Positions 31,067-39,121 of a DNA stretch of 64,000 nt are shown here, one piece after another; the first letter of the stretch is position 1; each line of letters opens with the position of its first letter. The position numbers and the translations under genes are program-made. The DNA is from JACVRW01 sp963751105 (GTDB taxonomy: Bacteria; Actinomycetota; Thermoleophilia; Solirubrobacterales; Thermoleophilaceae). Under the pieces are notes generated by a model. It was given only the letters and a program-made list of their open reading frames with translations, made no database searches and was not told where the DNA came from. The stretch lies in assembly GCA_963751105.1 (NCBI GenBank), contig CAVVTG010000001.1, positions 744,001 to 808,000 of the forward strand, in the 5' to 3' direction.

Positions 31067-31969
31067 GTGGAAGAACCGACCCAGACCGGCCGCGCGCGGC
31101 GTTCCCGCACGTCTCGTGCACCGCGAGTGCGGGCGCTGGCCGTGGCTCTCGTGGTCGTGTTCGCAGCACTCTCGGTGTGGCCGCAGCGGGCGGGAGAGAC
31201 GAGCCTGCGAACTGCATCCGCGCTGGCAGGCGAACCGGTGGGTCGGGCGGCGGACAGCGTGTCGGCCCCGCCGGCGGTGCCCGCCGCGGCCTCGATCCGC
31301 CGGGCGTGGCGCTACGCCCGGGCGCGGGGTGGCGAGGTCTCGATCGCGGTGGTGGACACAGAGGGTCGCCTCCGAGGGCGCCGGGCCGGGCGGCGCTACG
31401 TCTCGGCCAGCATCGTCAAGGCCATGGTGCTGGTGGCCGAGCTGCGCCGGCTGCGGCGCGAGCGACTGCCCATCGATGGCGAGACCGAAGAGCTGCTCCG
31501 GGCGATGATCACCGCCAGCGACAACGACGCCGCCGACGTCATCTACTCCCGCAGCGGGGACGCTGGGCTGGAGGAGGTCGCCCGGCTGGTCGGCATGCGA
31601 CGCGTCCAACTGGGCGGCCACTGGACGGCCACGCAGGTCACGGCTGCCGACATGGCGCGCTTCTTCGCACGCTTGCGTGGTCTCGTCGGTCCGCACCACC
31701 GCAGGCTGGCGCTCCGGTTGCTCGCCTCGGTGATCGAAGAGCAGCGCTGGGGCCTGCCCCGGGCCGCCGCAGGCTGGCACGTCCACTTCAAGGGCGGTTG
31801 GAGGGCAACTGGCAGCGGCGAGCTCGTTCACCAGGGCGCGTGGCTGCGTGGTCCGAAGGGCGGACTCGCCATCGCCGTCCTCACTGACGGCCAGCCGTCC
31901 CAGCTCTACGCGATCCACACGGTTCGTGGGATCGCCGACCGGCTGCTCGCGCCACAGCGCCGGCACTGA
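31067..31969 (+). CDS. Exported class A beta-lactamase-like serine hydrolase
   Basis: 300 aa from GTG 31067. A basic N-terminus (TGRARRSRTSRAPRVR) and one hydrophobic helix (ALAVALVVVFAALSVW) form a signal anchor. The catalytic domain shows S-x-x-K in SASIVKAM (Ser115, Lys118), the SDN motif in TASDNDAAD (151-153) and KGG in HFKGGWRATG (from Lys242), the triad of class A penicillin-interacting enzymes. The Glu of the omega loop is not evident, so it may be a peptidoglycan-related hydrolase or an inactive relative rather than a resistance enzyme. It sits inside the glycan locus without an obvious link. Confidence 0.75.
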   Translation: MEEPTQTGRARRSRTSRAPRVRALAVALVVVFAALSVWPQRAGETSLRTASALAGEPVGRAADSVSAPPAVPAAASIRRAWRYARARGGEVSIAVVDTEGRLRGRRAGRRYVSASIVKAMVLVAELRRLRRERLPIDGETEELLRAMITASDNDAADVIYSRSGDAGLEEVARLVGMRRVQLGGHWTATQVTAADMARFFARLRGLVGPHHRRLALRLLASVIEEQRWGLPRAAAGWHVHFKGGWRATGSGELVHQGAWLRGPKGGLAIAVLTDGQPSQLYAIHTVRGIADRLLAPQRRH

Positions 31970-32018
31970 GCCTGCAGCAGCGACTTTCGCAGCCGCCTTC
32001 TCTAGGCTCTTCGGCCGC

Positions 32019-33104
32019 ATGAACGTCCCTCTGTTCGCAACCTCACTCGACCCCTACGAAGACCGGATCGCCGAGCGTCTCACGTCGGTCGCCGCCTCCG
32101 GTCGCTTCATCCTCGGACCGGAGGTCGAGGCCTTCGAGCAGGAGTTCGCCGCCTACCTCGGCGTGCAGCACGTCGTGGGCGTCGGCAACGGAACCGATGC
32201 CCTGACCATCGCCCTGCGTGCCCTCGGCGTGGGTGAGGGCGACGAGGTGGTGTGCCCGTCGCTCACCTTCTACGCGACGGCCGAGGCGATCGTCAACGCA
32301 GGGGGGATCCCGGTGTTCTGCGACGTCGATCCCGACACCTTCTGCGTGACCGCCGACACCGTCCGGCCGGCGCTGTCCGAGCGCACGAAGGCCATCGTCC
32401 CGGTGCACCTGTTCGGCAACGTTGCGCCGGTGGGAGACCTGGCCGAGTTCGGGCTGCCGGTGCTGGAGGACGCCGCCCAGGCCGCCGGGGCGACGCTCGA
32501 CGGACACCGGGCCGGAGCGCTCGGCGATGCCGCCACCTTCAGCTTCTTCCCGTCCAAGAACCTCCCCTGTCTGGGCGACGGCGGGGCGATCAGCACCAAC
32601 GACTCGGAGGTGGCCGAGCGCGTGCGCACGCTGCGCTTCCACGGCTCGAAGGACAAGAAGCACCACACCGAGGTGGGCTACAACTCACGGCTCGACTCCC
32701 TTCAGGCCGGGGTGCTGCGACTCCTGCTCCCCGAGCTCGAGGACTGGAACGCGGCGCGCCGGCGCGCCGCCGAGGCCTACGAGCGCTCGGACCTGGCCGG
32801 CCTGGTGCGGCTGCCCACCAGCACGCCCGGCGCCGAGCACGTCTACCACCTGTACGTGGTCGTCACTCCGGACGCCGACTCTCTCGCGGCCCGGCTCGGC
32901 GAGCAGGGGATAGGGGCGCGTGGCTACTACCGGACCCCGATCCACCGCCAGCCGGCGATGACCGAGTTTGCCCGCAGCGGCCCTGAGCTACCGGTGACCG
33001 ACGAGCTGTCCGCCACCACCCTCGCGCTGCCGATGGGGCCCGAGCTGAGCGACGACCAGGTGGAGGCCGTCGTCAGCGCCTGCGCCGAGCTGGTGCCCAC
33101 GTGA
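32019..33104 (+). CDS. DegT/DnrJ/EryC1 sugar aminotransferase
   Basis: 361 aa from ATG 32019, preceded by TAGGCT (32003-32008) 10 nt upstream. PLP enzyme of fold type I. GNGTDALTIALRAL binds phosphate, VLEDAAQAAGA holds Asp151 for the pyridine nitrogen, and the Schiff-base lysine is Lys180 in FSFFPSKNLPCLGDGG. These enzymes aminate a keto-sugar nucleotide. The coupled next gene is a Gfo/Idh/MocA oxidoreductase, the pairing found in routes to 3-amino sugars such as WlbA/WlbC-type UDP-2,3-diamino uronates. The exact sugar is not determined. Confidence 0.88.
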   Translation: MNVPLFATSLDPYEDRIAERLTSVAASGRFILGPEVEAFEQEFAAYLGVQHVVGVGNGTDALTIALRALGVGEGDEVVCPSLTFYATAEAIVNAGGIPVFCDVDPDTFCVTADTVRPALSERTKAIVPVHLFGNVAPVGDLAEFGLPVLEDAAQAAGATLDGHRAGALGDAATFSFFPSKNLPCLGDGGAISTNDSEVAERVRTLRFHGSKDKKHHTEVGYNSRLDSLQAGVLRLLLPELEDWNAARRRAAEAYERSDLAGLVRLPTSTPGAEHVYHLYVVVTPDADSLAARLGEQGIGARGYYRTPIHRQPAMTEFARSGPELPVTDELSATTLALPMGPELSDDQVEAVVSACAELVPT

Positions 33105-34126
33105 GCGGCGCGGTTCGGATCGGCGTGGTCGGGCTCGGCTACTGGGGACCCAACCTGGCCCGCAACTTCGACGGCCTGCCCGACGCGGAGCTCGCCTGGA
33201 TCTGCGACGGGTCGGAGGACGTGGTCGAGCGCGTGGCCTCCCGCTTTCCGGCCGCCCGCCCCACCAGCAGGCTCGACGACCTGCTCGAGGATCCTGACCT
33301 CGACGCCGTCGTGATCGCCACGCCCGTGCCCACCCACGCCGAGGTCGCGCTGAAGGTCCTCGCAGCCGGCAAGCACTGCTTCGTCGAGAAGCCGCTCGCG
33401 CAGTCGACCGAGGAGGCCGAGGCGGTGGTCGAGGCCGCTCACGACGCCGGGCGGATCCTGATGGTCGGGCACCTGCTCGAGTACCACCCCGGGCTCGAGC
33501 AGCTCAAGGCCCTGGTGGACTCGGGTGAGCTCGGCGACGTGCACTACATCTACGGGAACCGCCTCAACCTGGGCAAGCTGCGCAGGGAGGAGAACGCACT
33601 CTGGTCCCTGGGCGCCCACGACGTATCCGTGGTCCTGCGCCTGGCCGGCGAGGAGCCGGTGGAGTGTCATGCCCACGGCGAGAGCTACATGCAGGATGGA
33701 GTGGAGGACGTGGTCTTCTGCTACCTCCGCTTCCCCTCGGGGGTGGCCGCCCACCTCCACCTGTCCTGGCTCGACCCGCACAAGGAGCGCCGCTTCACCG
33801 TCGTCGGCTCGAAGAAGATGGCCACGTTCGACGACATGGCCCTGGAGGGCAAGCTCACCCTCTACGACAAGGGCTTCGACCAGACCTACGAGGGCTACGG
33901 CGAGTACATCGCCCGCTCGGGCGACGTGTTCTCCCCGCAGATCTCCAACGAGGAGCCGCTGCGCATCGAGTGCCGGCACTTCGTCGACCGGCTGCGCGAC
34001 GGGGATCCGCCCCGCTCGGACGGGCATACCGGCGTGCGGGTGGTGCGGGTGCTGGAGGAGCTGCAGAGGAGCCTGGACACGGGCAAGCGCGGTCAGCGCA
34101 GCGCGGCCACTATCAGCCGCCAGTAG
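33101..34126 (+). CDS. Gfo/Idh/MocA family oxidoreductase (nucleotide-sugar dehydrogenase type)
   Basis: 341 aa, GTG at 33101 overlapping the upstream stop (GTGA). The NAD-binding Rossmann motif is IGVVGLGYWGPNLARNF at residues 7-23. EKPLA with Lys97 and the HD pair in WSLGAHDVSVVL are the catalytic signatures. It resembles WlbA/WbpB enzymes that oxidise C3 of a UDP-sugar to give the keto substrate for the DegT aminotransferase encoded just upstream. The last 34 bp overlap the 3' end of the convergent GT2 gene. Confidence 0.87.
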   Translation: MSGAVRIGVVGLGYWGPNLARNFDGLPDAELAWICDGSEDVVERVASRFPAARPTSRLDDLLEDPDLDAVVIATPVPTHAEVALKVLAAGKHCFVEKPLAQSTEEAEAVVEAAHDAGRILMVGHLLEYHPGLEQLKALVDSGELGDVHYIYGNRLNLGKLRREENALWSLGAHDVSVVLRLAGEEPVECHAHGESYMQDGVEDVVFCYLRFPSGVAAHLHLSWLDPHKERRFTVVGSKKMATFDDMALEGKLTLYDKGFDQTYEGYGEYIARSGDVFSPQISNEEPLRIECRHFVDRLRDGDPPRSDGHTGVRVVRVLEELQRSLDTGKRGQRSAATISRQ

Positions 34127-35122
34127 GCGCGCTGCAGCGCGGGCAGCAACGGCAGCCGGCTGACGCCCGCCAGGTACGGGCTGTCGAGCTGGGCCGACAG
34201 GCGCCGGGCGAAGGCGCCGGCGGAGATGCGCCGGCCGGCCTGGATCCGGCGGCGTCGGGCGATCAGCAAGGGCAGCGTCGCGCACCACCGCGGCCTGGGC
34301 ACGCAGCTTGGCCCCGAGCCAGCCGCCCTGAGCGGCGACGCCGAGCAGCGCCAGCTCGGCCGCCAGCAGAGCGGGCAGGAGCAGCAACAGAAGGGGGGCC
34401 GGGTAGTCCCCGATTACCGTCCACCAGCGATTGCGCTCGAGCAGAAACCACTTCTCCGCGCCCTTGGCGAACTCGTAGTCGTGCTCCACCCGGGCCTCGG
34501 GCACCACGCCCACCTCCCAGCCCGAGAGCCACAGACGCAGGCTGAGGTCGAGGTCCTCGCCGTACATGAAATAGCGAGAGTCGAACCCTCCCACCTGCTC
34601 CCAAGCCTCACGTCGCACGGCGAGCGCCGCGCCCGAGGCGAACGCGACCTGCGCCGGCTGGCTGGGCGCGGCTGTCACCGGTTCTCCGCATTGGCCGGCC
34701 CAGCCCATGCCGAGGAAGTGCGCGACGTTCCCGCTGGTGTTGATCCTGGCCCCGTCGTCCATGGTCACGAGCGCCTGCCAGGCGCCCCATGCCGGTCGGT
34801 CACGTCCTGCCGTCCGTAGCGCGTCCAGGCAGTCCTCAGCCGGCGCCGAGTCGGGATTCAGGAAGAGAAGCAAGGGCGCTTCCGAGGCCGCTGCTCCTAC
34901 CTGGCAGCCGGCGGCGAACCCGAGGTTCCGGTGCTGCTCCAGCACGGTGGCCCTGGGCGTGGCCGAGCGGACCGCTGCCGCAGTCCCGTCGCGTGAGGCA
35001 TTGTCGACCACGACCAGCTCGTCTTCGTCTCGGAGCTGATCGTCGAGCGCGCGCAGCGTTTCGACGATGTGGCCGGCGCTGTCATAGGTGACGATCACCA
35101 CCGCGACCGCCTCACCGCTCAC
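34093..35122 (-). pseudogene. GT2 glycosyltransferase with an apparent single-base frameshift
   Basis: The gene starts at GTG 35122 (GTGA overlap with the upstream reductase). Through about residue 280 it reads as a normal GT2 protein: VAVVIVTYDSAGHIVETL, ELVVVDNASRDGTA, LLFLNPDSAPAEDC, FMYGEDLDLSLRLWLSGW and a hydrophobic helix LLLLLLPALLAAELALL. Near 34276-34287 the frame slips. The usual C-terminus of this family (LIARRRRIQAGRR to SPYLAG and AYWRLIVAALR) continues in another frame to a TGA at 34093. Skipping one base restores it. It is either a real lesion near the end of the chain or an assembly error. Confidence 0.75.
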
Positions 35123-36012
35123 CGGACCAGCTCCTTGCGCCAGGCGTCCAGGGCGTCGGCCACCGTCTGCTCGAGCGCGATGCGCGGCCTCCAGCCGGTG
35201 CGGGCTCGCAGCCGCGCGGCCGAGCCGCGGACCTCGGGCACGTCGTGGTCGCGCACGCGCTCGGGGTCGATCTCGTGGCGCACCGGAACGGCCGCCGCGT
35301 CGCGGACCATCTCGATCAGGTCGAGGACCGTCACCGCCGTGCCGCTGCACACGTTGTAGGCCCCCGGAGCGAGCGTCGCCGCCTCGACGTAGGCTCGCGT
35401 CACGTCACGGACGTCGGTGAAGTCGCGGGCCGACTCGGCGTTGCCGGTGCGCAACAGCGCCTCGCTCTCGCCGGCGGCCTCGGCCTCCGCCACCTGCCGG
35501 GTGAGCGTCCCCAGCACGTACTCGTCCGACTGGCCGGGCCCCGCGTGGTTGAACGCCCGCATGCGCACCACGCGCACGCCGTGCGCATCCCAGTACTGGG
35601 CGCCCAGCAGGTCGACCGCCGCCTTGGAGACCGCGTAGGGATTCTGGGGCCTCAGCCGTGCCGATTCCTCCACGGGCAGCCGCTCGGGAGGCCCGTAGAC
35701 CTCGCCCGAGCCCGAGATGACCACGGCGGCCGAGGGCGCCTCCAGGCGCACCGCCTCCAGCAGGTTGACGGCCATGGCCACGTTCTCGGAGATCACCCGG
35801 GCCGGCTCGCGCCAGGAGCGGCTGACCGAGGGCAGCGCGGCGAGGTGAAAGACCACGTCCGGGGCCGTCGCGGCCAGCATCTGGCGCACCGCGTCGCCGT
35901 CGAGCAGGTCGAGCTCGTCACGGCTCGGGGCCACGGCGTCTCCCTCGAGCAGGTCGAGCAGGTGGCGCCCGGCGAACCCGTGGCCGCCGGTGACGAAGGG
36001 GCTGCCGCTCAC
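35119..36012 (-). CDS. NAD(P)-dependent sugar reductase/epimerase, GDP-6-deoxy-D-lyxo-4-hexulose reductase (Rmd)-like
   Basis: 297 aa from GTG 36012 (GTGA overlap with the upstream gene). Extended SDR: FVTGGHGFAGRHLLDLL, FHLAALPSVSRSW, VISGSGEVYGPPERLP, and the Tyr/Lys pair in NPYAVSKAAVDLL. The GSGEVYG form and AFNHAGPGQSDEYV are typical of Rmd, which reduces GDP-4-keto-6-deoxymannose to GDP-D-rhamnose. A gmd gene at 42362-43351 would supply that substrate. A less specific epimerase role remains possible. Confidence 0.78.
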   Translation of the reverse strand: MSGSPFVTGGHGFAGRHLLDLLEGDAVAPSRDELDLLDGDAVRQMLAATAPDVVFHLAALPSVSRSWREPARVISENVAMAVNLLEAVRLEAPSAAVVISGSGEVYGPPERLPVEESARLRPQNPYAVSKAAVDLLGAQYWDAHGVRVVRMRAFNHAGPGQSDEYVLGTLTRQVAEAEAAGESEALLRTGNAESARDFTDVRDVTRAYVEAATLAPGAYNVCSGTAVTVLDLIEMVRDAAAVPVRHEIDPERVRDHDVPEVRGSAARLRARTGWRPRIALEQTVADALDAWRKELVR

Positions 36013-36980
36013 CCGCCGCGGGCCGTGAGCTCGCGGGCTCGCAGCCACTCGACCGTGCCGGCGATTCCCTCGCGCAGGCCGATGCGCGCCTCCCAGCCGA
36101 TCAGCCGCCGGGCCTTGTCCACCGACGGCCAGCGACGCTGCACGTCCACCTCGAAGCTCGGCAGGTGCTCGAGCTCGAACTCGGCCGGGTCCTCGCCGCA
36201 GGCCTCCCAGATGACGCGGGCGATCTGGGCCACGCTGCGTTCCTCCGAGGCCGAGACGTTGAAGTCCTCGTTCTCACCCGCGGGATGGGCCATCGCGGTG
36301 ACGATTCCGTCGGCGATGTCGTCCACGTGGGTGAGCGTGCGGGTCTGCTCGCCGGAGCCGAAGATCGGCAGCGGGCGCTGTCCGGCCAGCACCTTGCGGA
36401 TCACGTCGGGGACCATGTGGGCGATGCCCGGCTCGTCGTCGGGCAACTCGCCCGGTCCGTAGGCGTTGAACGGCCGGCAGATGGTGAACGGCAGGCCGTG
36501 CTCGTCGTGCAGCGCGCGGCAGTAGACCTCGCCCGCGAGCTTGGAGAAGCCGTACGCCGAGCGTGGCGCCGGGCAGTCGAGCAGGTGCTCCTCGGTCGTC
36601 GGGAACAGCGTGGCCCGCTCGAAGACCATCGACGACGACACGTAGACCAGCCGCCCGACGCCGGCTTCGAGGGCGGCCCGGAACACAGCGTTGTAGAGCC
36701 CGTTGTTGACCTCGAGCAGGGTGTGGGGCAGGCGGTGGAAGTTGGCGATGCCGCCCACGATCGCGGCCAGGTGGATGACCCGGTCGCAGCCCTCCGTCGC
36801 CGCGGCCGCCTCCATGGGGTCGAGCAGGTTGCCGGTGTGGACCTCGCAGGCCTCGCGCATCCAGGCCGGCGCCTCGCGCTGGTCGGACACGCGCACCTCG
36901 AACTCCGGGTCGCCGGCCAGGCGGCGCACCACCGCGGCGCCGATCGTGCCGGCGCCGCCGGTGACCAGCACCCGGCTCAC
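36009..36980 (-). CDS. NAD-dependent nucleotide-sugar epimerase/dehydratase
   Basis: 323 aa from GTG 36980, overlapping the upstream dehydrogenase stop (GTGA). Extended SDR with VLVTGGAGTIGAAVVRRL, VIHLAAIVGGIANFHRLP, VYVSSSMVFERATLFP and YGFSKLAGEVYCRAL (Tyr-x3-Lys). The IVGGIANFH block and 'CRPFNAYGPGELP' suggest a C3/C5 or C4 epimerase acting on GDP- or UDP-sugars, but not a particular one. It belongs to the minus-strand run from 38212 to 34093. Confidence 0.8.
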   Translation of the reverse strand: MSRVLVTGGAGTIGAAVVRRLAGDPEFEVRVSDQREAPAWMREACEVHTGNLLDPMEAAAATEGCDRVIHLAAIVGGIANFHRLPHTLLEVNNGLYNAVFRAALEAGVGRLVYVSSSMVFERATLFPTTEEHLLDCPAPRSAYGFSKLAGEVYCRALHDEHGLPFTICRPFNAYGPGELPDDEPGIAHMVPDVIRKVLAGQRPLPIFGSGEQTRTLTHVDDIADGIVTAMAHPAGENEDFNVSASEERSVAQIARVIWEACGEDPAEFELEHLPSFEVDVQRRWPSVDKARRLIGWEARIGLREGIAGTVEWLRARELTARGG

Positions 36981-38212
36981 TCGGCGATCGCCCGCTCCCT
37001 GACCACGCCGAACACGCGGCCCGAGCCGGTGACGTTCCACGGATCCACGAGCAGCGTTCCCTCGGGCAGCCGCTCGACGATCCCCTCGAACTCCGAGTGG
37101 TTGGTGGCCACCACCACCGCGTCGGCGCCCTCCAGGGCGGCGTCGAGCGGCTCGGAGTCGGCCGGCACGTGCGGGTCGTGGCGCGCCACGTGAGCCAGCT
37201 CGCGTTCGAGCATGCGCACGACCTTGTAGGACAGCGAGTCGCGCACGTCGTCGGAGTCGCGCTTGAAGGTCAGCCCGAGCACCGCGACCTTCAGATCGCG
37301 CAGGGAGCCGCCGAGCCGCGACTTGAGCCCCTTGACCAGGAACAGCGGAACGCTCTCGTGCACTCGCGACACCGCCAGCAGCATGCCCGGGGCGTTGGAG
37401 CGCTCCTCGGAGAAGGTGAAGTCCTTGCGCAGGCAGGCCCCCGCGGTCAGGCCCGGCCGCCCGATTCCGCCACGCGGGTAATCGTGGTTGATCAGCTCGA
37501 TCACGTCGAACACGTTGGCCCCGTACTGCTCGCACTCCATCATCAGGAGGTTGGGCAGCGCGAACTGGGTGTAGCGCAGGATGTTGGTCCAGATCTTGGC
37601 CAGCTCGGCCTCCACCGGCGAGGTCTGGACGATCTCGGTGCCGAACACGTCGAACAGCTCGGCGGCGCGCGATCCGGAGCCCTCGCCCACGCCGCCGACG
37701 ATGCAGGGCAGGCTGGCGATCTCCTCCAGGAAGTGGTTCTCGGCGATGCGCTCGGGCACGTGCGAGACGAACAGCTCCTCGCCGATCCTGAAGCCGCGCC
37801 GCTGCTCGATGTAGCCGGCCACCCATTCGGTCGTGCCGGGCGCCACGGTGGAGCGGAGGATGATCGAGTGGCCCTCGCGCAGCACCGGAAGCAGGTCGTC
37901 GACCACTCCGCGGATCTGCGAGATGTCGATCTCGATGTGGCTGTAGGAGGGCGTGTGCAGCGTGAGCACGATGTGGTCGGCGCGGGCGGCCTCCTGCACG
38001 ACCCGCGTACGCTCGAAGCGCCCTTCATCGAGGACCTGCTCGAGCAGCTCCTGTGTGCCGGTCTCGCGGAAGGGCATGCGGCCGGCGTCCAGACGGGCGA
38101 GGACGCTCTCCTCGCGCTCGATTCCGGTGACCTCGAGTCCGCGCCCGGCGAACGACAGGGCGAGCGGCAGGCCCACCCGGCCCAGGCCGACCACGGCGAC
38201 GCTCTGTGCCAT
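36977..38212 (-). CDS. UDP-glucose/GDP-mannose-type nucleotide-sugar dehydrogenase
   Basis: A 411-aa protein. NAD-binding VAVVGLGRVGLPLALSFAGRG; central domain with EAELAKIWTNILRYTQFALPN; catalytic Cys260 in GLTAGACLRKDFTF; C-terminal domain VAVLGLTFKRDSDDVRDSLSYK. It oxidises C6 of a UDP- or GDP-sugar in two NAD-linked steps to a uronic acid. The overall look is closest to UDP-N-acetylmannosaminuronate/UDP-glucose dehydrogenases. ATG at 38212, with a -10 hexamer TAGACT 7 nt upstream, so this operon may have its own leaderless promoter inside the 3' end of the WecB gene. Confidence 0.88.
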   Translation of the reverse strand: MAQSVAVVGLGRVGLPLALSFAGRGLEVTGIEREESVLARLDAGRMPFRETGTQELLEQVLDEGRFERTRVVQEAARADHIVLTLHTPSYSHIEIDISQIRGVVDDLLPVLREGHSIILRSTVAPGTTEWVAGYIEQRRGFRIGEELFVSHVPERIAENHFLEEIASLPCIVGGVGEGSGSRAAELFDVFGTEIVQTSPVEAELAKIWTNILRYTQFALPNLLMMECEQYGANVFDVIELINHDYPRGGIGRPGLTAGACLRKDFTFSEERSNAPGMLLAVSRVHESVPLFLVKGLKSRLGGSLRDLKVAVLGLTFKRDSDDVRDSLSYKVVRMLERELAHVARHDPHVPADSEPLDAALEGADAVVVATNHSEFEGIVERLPEGTLLVDPWNVTGSGRVFGVVRERAIAE

Positions 38213-38219
38213 CGCGCCG

Positions 38220-38225
38220 AGTCTA
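38220..38225 (-). promoter_or_regulatory. -10 element for a leaderless sugar-dehydrogenase transcript
   Basis: TAGACT (38225 to 38220 on the minus strand) ends 7 nt before the ATG at 38212. It overlaps the last codons of the WecB-like gene, so the operon could be expressed separately from it. Confidence 0.45.
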
Positions 38226-39050
38226 CGCGGGCCGGCGGCGCCGCTGGGCCAGGTACTGCCGGGCGAAGCCGGCCACGAAGCGCGGGTTGGTGTACAGGTA
38301 GCGCGGCAACAGCCGGCGCGGCTCCTGGGCGGTGCGGTAGACCCACTCCAGGCCGCGCTCCTGCATCCAGCGGGGCGCCATGGGGACGCGGCCCGAATGG
38401 AAGTCGAAGGCGGCGCCCACGCCGCACATCACCGGCACGTCCAGGCGCTCGCGCATGTGCGCCATCCACTTCTCCTGCTTGGGCACGCCGATGCCCACCC
38501 AGAGCACGTCGGGCCGGGCAGCGTTGATCTCGGCGGTGACGTTGTCCTCCTCCTCGGCCGTCAGCGGCCGGAATGGAGGGGAGTAGCCGCCCACGACCTT
38601 GATGCCGGGATGGCGGCGGCGCATGGACAGCGCCAGCTGCACGAGCGAGCCCTGGTCGCGGCCGCCGTACAGCCACACGCGGTGACCCACGCGCGCGCAG
38701 CGGTCGCTGTAGCGCAGCATCAGCTCGGGGCCGTAGACGCGGTCGTGCAGCCGCTCGCCGAGGAGGTTGGCCGCCCACACCACCGGCATGCCGTCGGGCA
38801 CCACCAGCGTGGCGCCGCGCAGTGCCGCGAGCATCTCCGGATCGTCGCGAGCCTCCATCACCGCATGTACGGGAGCGACACACACGTAGCCCCGCTGCCG
38901 GTCGGCCACCAGGCCGTCCATGACCTCGATCGTCCCCTGGTAGTCGATCACCGACACGGGTGCGCCCAGGACCGGGCGAACCGGCGCTGCGGCGGTCACG
39001 ACGGCAGGCGCGGGAGCGCCTACGCCGGGCTGGGGGTGGGACTGGGTCAT
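38223..39050 (-). CDS. WecB/TagA/CpsF family glycosyltransferase (GT26)
   Basis: A 275-aa protein. GT26 signatures: GYVCVAPVHAVMEARDDPE, LVVPDGMPVVWAANLLG, RVWLYGGRDQGSLVQ, and PDVLWVGIGVPKQEKWM followed by VMCGVGAAFDFHSG. The family adds N-acetylmannosaminuronic acid or N-acetylmannosamine to a lipid-linked sugar early in assembly. It lies next to a nucleotide-sugar dehydrogenase that could make such a uronic acid donor. A -10-like TACGCT (39068-39063) lies 12 nt before the ATG. Confidence 0.87.
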   Translation of the reverse strand: MTQSHPQPGVGAPAPAVVTAAAPVRPVLGAPVSVIDYQGTIEVMDGLVADRQRGYVCVAPVHAVMEARDDPEMLAALRGATLVVPDGMPVVWAANLLGERLHDRVYGPELMLRYSDRCARVGHRVWLYGGRDQGSLVQLALSMRRRHPGIKVVGGYSPPFRPLTAEEEDNVTAEINAARPDVLWVGIGVPKQEKWMAHMRERLDVPVMCGVGAAFDFHSGRVPMAPRWMQERGLEWVYRTAQEPRRLLPRYLYTNPRFVAGFARQYLAQRRRRPA

Positions 39051-39108
39051 GGCGCGATGGGGAGCGTACTCACGTGAACGGCAGCGTCGGGCTCGCCGGG
39101 GGGTGGCG

Positions 39109-39114
39109 TAGATT
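39109..39114 (+). promoter_or_regulatory. -10 element for a leaderless flippase transcript
   Basis: TAGATT ends 7 nt before the GTG at 39122, which decides that start over the in-frame GTG at 39074. Confidence 0.5.
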
Positions 39115-39121
39115 GCAACCC

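Noticed and set aside
34093..34302. Separate 69-aa minus-strand gene
   Set aside because: It matches the expected C-terminus of the frameshifted GT2 gene, so it was merged with it.
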